From the NCBI RefSeq assembly GCF_020520425.1, contig NC_079487.1, forward strand, positions 87,983,141 through 88,047,140: a DNA stretch of 64,000 nucleotides. The letters are read 5' to 3'. Positions 60,539-64,000 of this stretch are shown here, one piece after another. The notes beneath the pieces were generated by a model, which was not told the origin of the DNA, ran no database searches, and saw nothing but the letters and a program-made list of their open reading frames with translations. The DNA is from Spinacia oleracea. Lineage: Eukaryota > Streptophyta > Magnoliopsida > Caryophyllales > Amaranthaceae. Each line of letters opens with the position of its first letter. Position 1 is the first letter of the stretch. A program made the position numbers and the translations under genes.

Positions 60539-62969
60539 TCAGCTCCTGCTGCGACGTCTCTCCCTGACACCATTTCTGCACGCATAAAAAAAGTTTATCA
60601 ACATAAATTCGCAAATTGACTCTTCTAACTTGAGTGCAAAGTGCACAATTTAATTATTTAAACACGAACCCCCAAAACCATTGACACTTAACCACAAGAC
60701 ACATCAAACAAACATAGTACGGCATAAAGGTTAAATGCAGCCTGTTCCATAATAATTGGTTCCTAGATAAATTAAAATAACATAACTTTCCTATAGTATT
60801 GAAAACAGCGCAAGAAAAATGGGGCAGGTCACAAGTCTAAACTCTAAAGAAAAGAAGTAGCAGCTACACCAACACACAAAAGCAGGACAAAACCAACACT
60901 TCATACAATTACACAAGTAACATATAGGACATTTACCCGTTTGCATAAGGCAGTTCCTCACGAGCACGATAAGGAGCTGGTGACCTGCTGTAGCTTCTTC
61001 CACGAGGTGAGGGACTGCGACGGCGTGGAGGTGGAGATCTACCACGGGGACTGTAGCTCCTGCTAAAAAAATACAAATTGTAAACGCCAATAATAATAAT
61101 AATATCTAAATCCAAAGAAATGCTGATCCCTCCCTCACCCCCGAATAAAACTTAAACCAGAATAATAAATTTATTGGAGTTAACTTTCATGGGAGGGAAG
61201 CCCAGAAAACTAATACAATCAGTAATAATCTTGATGACCATACCTCCTACCATAACTTGGGCTCCTCCTGTATCTTGGACTACGGCTGCGTCGCCTTCCC
61301 CCTCCACCACCACCACCACCACCAACACGTAAACGGCATTCACGAGCGAAATGACCAGGCTCGCCACACTCATAACACTTCAAATCAGACCCACCTCGCC
61401 CACCACCTCCTCCTCGCCCACCACCACGACCGCCACCCCCACCTCTAGAATTGTGTGAAAGCTCAACTCTCCAGCCATTTTTACCTGAGGGAAGAAAAAG
61501 AGCAAGGACACCAATGATAAGAAACACAATTACTCGGTAACGGCAACTGAAAATGAAACACAGGATTAACTTATGTTAGATACTACATCCATACATCCAA
61601 AACAAACTAAGACACAAAAACTGTATGCTAAGTATGAACCACTAAGCTAATACTCAGTGACAAAGAGACCTGATAATGTCATACAAGAATGGTTAACATG
61701 TACCTCGTCAACAAGCTAAGGCCTCCATAAACATTTATAGATGGATTCATAGATGAACATCACTGGCTTTGATAGGGTGCAATAGAAATGGAAATAGTAG
61801 TCAACCTCAATGCAACAGTCGCGAAATAGATCATTTGAAGCCAAAAAAGGGATATTCTAGAACATGGAATAATCACAGAAAGTTGAAGCAAGGACATACA
61901 TATGTGCTCATTTAAAACATCAAGGCCAAAGAGATTGACCTGGATGCAGAGCATAAAAGGAGAATACAAGTTGCATATCCTGTTACAGTACGGAAATTTA
62001 TACTTAACAATTTCTTGGGGAAGGGTGGGGAAGTTAGATAACTGGATCTTCCAAGTTAATTGTTAAGATCAGTTATTTTGAGGTGTACTAATGTTTCTCA
62101 TTGGGACAATTTAAATTACCAAAGAAACAACCAAAACACTTTGAAAGTAAAAATGTCAAAATGATCAATGCTATGAACACTTTATCTCTTGATTCTTAAT
62201 ATTCTTGGAGAGTGGAGAGGGTTACTAAGTCAACATCTTATATATTTCTCTGAACAAATCCATCTCATAAAATATTAAATGTTTAAGGCAAAAAAAAAAT
62301 CATTACTGAAACACAAAAAACATGCACGCAAATGCACACACACCTGTTGTAGCAGTGCACAAATTGCACACACATATACAGACACAAAAAAGATGTTGAA
62401 GCAATAATTCAGTAAAAGACAGAGGACAACAAAAGGCTATTATGAAAGACCATCTTCACCCTATCTCCTAGGAGCCACCCCCATTAAAAAAAAAAACAAA
62501 GATAGATCATGAATAGAGTCGAAAAAAATTGAATTTGCAGAAATCAAATGTATAACATAAGACGGTAGAACAACCACGCCTAGAGTCTATCCTAATAATC
62601 ATCAAGTCCATAAATTTAAGTAAAGGAAATACCATCTAATGCATGAATGGCATCTTTGGCGTCCCTAGTATCATCAAAATCAATGAATGCATAGCCAGGA
62701 GGTCTTCTAGCAACCCAAACACTGCAAATCACAACAGATTTCAAGGGATTAGACAAAAACTAACTGACACAAGTCGAAATCAGCATAAAAAAACAAAACC
62801 TTGACCTCCTCTCTTCTCTTTGAATTTTCAATTTAATAAAAAACTAATCAAGAACAAAGATCCAATTGAGGAAGCCTGACCTTCGAATAACTCCGAAAAC
62901 ACGAAACTCGTCTTCAAGCTCTCGCTCAGTCACCCGTGGATCCAAGTTTCCAACGTATACACGCGACAT
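60539..62969 (-). CDS. RSZ22: Serine/arginine-rich splicing factor RSZ22
   Basis: Nuclear SR protein that binds pre-mRNA and promotes splice-site choice (human SRSF7 relative). Exons on the minus strand: 62969-62881, 62721-62633, 61484-61244, 61059-60937, 60575-60539; 579 bp, 192 aa, close to the Arabidopsis length of 200. The RRM spans residues 1-72, with RNP2 VYVGNL and RNP1-like [11 protein letters not shown] Gly-rich hinge follows, then a single CCHC knuckle C96YEC99GEPGH104FAREC109 and an RS tail with [36 protein letters not shown] and a C-terminal RRRSRS. One RRM plus one zinc knuckle is the RSZ subclass. The exon 4 acceptor is a tandem NAGNAG site. The leader has a probable intron (donor near 63220, acceptor near 62985; inferred) and telo-boxes lie upstream. 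Confidence 0.95.
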
Positions 62970-63111
62970 TGTGCAGAATTAACACCTAACAACAAAAAGT
63001 CCGAGACTTTCCTATCAATTGAATCGAAAAGATTAAGAAAGTTAACGAAAATCAACACAAAGTTAATGCGAAGAACAAGAAAACGGAATGAATTCAGGAA
63101 TTAGGGTTTGG

Positions 63112-63119
63112 AAGACCGA
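63112..63119 (-). promoter_or_regulatory. Telo-box in the RSZ22 leader
   Basis: AAACCCTA on the gene strand. Telo-boxes are common near the starts of plant growth and translation genes. Confidence 0.6.
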
Positions 63120-63309
63120 CGAGTGAAACCTTCAACATGGATCTGGCGGTGACTTATAGAACTGATAACAATTGCAGACAAAAGCAATCTAGACGAGAGA
63201 GGAAGAGAGAGATGTGAACCTGAGTGAAGAGAGAAAAACCTCCGAGCGAAAGCAAGCTTCTCAATTCTCCGGAGACAGTTTGAAACCTCTTACTTTTGGG
63301 TCTGTTTTT

Positions 63310-63317
63310 TAGGGTTT
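63310..63317 (-). promoter_or_regulatory. Telo-box near the RSZ22 transcription start
   Basis: A second AAACCCTA on the gene strand, 341 bases upstream of the start codon, just upstream of the likely leader. Confidence 0.6.
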
Positions 63318-63476
63318 TAGTCTTCTGCCTATTTTCAACTTCAACTCCCTCTTCGATTCCTTTTATTTCAGTTATGCCTAGGACTGTCAAATTGCAATTC
63401 CACTTGCATGGATCCGGTCCACCATAAGATTACCATGGACCAGGGTAATTAGGTAATTTTAACACTGAGTAAATTA

Positions 63477-63960
63477 TAGAAATTGTAGGTTCTGTAAAGT
63501 AACTATATCTCCAGAATAATAACTATGAACATAATAATGATAAGAATAACTATTCTATCCAAAGAGTAATTATATCATATAGAAAAGTAATTTAACTGTA
63601 AAACAATTACTACTATATATTCATTCTTGCAGAAAAAAGAGTAAATTATAGAAACTATAGGTTCTGTAAAGTAACTATATTTTCAGAATAGTAACTATGA
63701 AATAAATAATAATAATATAGTAATTTCGATGAGAACAATTATTCTATCCAAAGATTAACTATATTATATAGAAAAATAACTTTAGCTGTAAAACAATTAC
63801 TATATTATAAAAATAAACAATATGATATAGATGGTTTAGAGGTCATATAGTAATTTTTTCTATTATATATCACATAATTACTGAAATATAAAAGAGTAAC
63901 TATATCAAAAGTAACAGTAATTATAACTCTTGAACAATAATAAAGAAAACATTAACTACT
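63477..63960. repeat. 162-bp tandem duplication, AT-rich
   Basis: GAGTAAATTATAGAAA starts at 63477 and 63639. Both copies continue with TAGGTTCTGTAAAGTAACTA and later CTATTCTATCCAAAGA-type text. A looser AGTAACTATA-rich tail runs to about 63960. It may belong to a larger repeat beyond the window edge. Confidence 0.8.
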
Positions 63961-64000
63961 TGGTTAGTTGTTTTAGCTACGACATTCTAATTCTTTGCAT

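Noticed and set aside
61219-61527. Single-frame reading of the RSZ22 Gly-rich exon with extra N-terminus
   Set aside because: The extra residues are intron; the true exon is 61484-61244.

Overview
This window is nuclear DNA of a flowering plant, most likely a core eudicot. Genes are intron-rich with GT-AG junctions, intergenic DNA is AT-rich, and Stowaway, Tourist-like, hAT, Mutator-like, SINE, LINE and LTR elements sit between and inside genes. The 9-mer TACTCCGTA is strikingly frequent. I associate that word with beet/spinach-type (Amaranthaceae) genomes, but I cannot prove the species from sequence alone.

Layout. From 1 to about 14.8 kb there are only mobile elements and repeats. A decayed LINE ORF1 lies on the minus strand (1-1558). 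Its presumed leader is split by a structurally complete but non-autonomous LTR retrotransposon (1734-9388: two roughly 2-kb LTRs, a tRNA-Asp-type primer site, a 5-bp target duplication, only a gag-like relic inside). Next come a CACTA-like patch, an 18-bp minisatellite, an LTR-like promoter fragment, two blocks of CCTATAAG-type repeats and a 2-kb Mutator-like element with about 120-bp inverted ends (12764-14789).

From 15.2 to 63 kb the window carries seven protein-coding genes. For six I could trace every intron: a membrane-anchored MYND-finger ubiquitin protease (+, 11 exons, 726 aa), a two-B3-domain protein of REM type (-, 4 exons), MON1, the vacuolar/endosomal Rab7 exchange factor subunit (-, 14 exons, 616 aa, with a 5.3-kb intron and one GC-AG intron), a nucleotide-sugar transporter of the SLC35D/TPT type (+, 7 exons, 323 aa), a group III cyclic nucleotide-gated channel (-, 7 exons, 752 aa) and the splicing factor RSZ22 (-, 5 exons, 192 aa). 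The seventh is an intronless mitochondrial or plastid type PPR protein of the PLS class (+, 533 aa). The genes are unrelated housekeeping or signalling genes. There is no operon-like logic. Two pairs are convergent (PPR/B3 and transporter/CNGC).

The most interesting structure is in the repeats. A hAT element with an 8-bp target duplication is nested inside a Stowaway element within the long MON1 intron. Two SINEs and two further hAT elements have readable target duplications. A 2.5-kb region upstream of MON1 (about 43998-46500) is saturated with the word TGTTCTTTT in both orientations and bounded by a weak inverted repeat whose mismatches are almost all transitions. I found no rRNA or tRNA genes, no CRISPR array and no clearly new protein system. 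The best candidate for something undescribed is the TGTTCTTTT-rich element.
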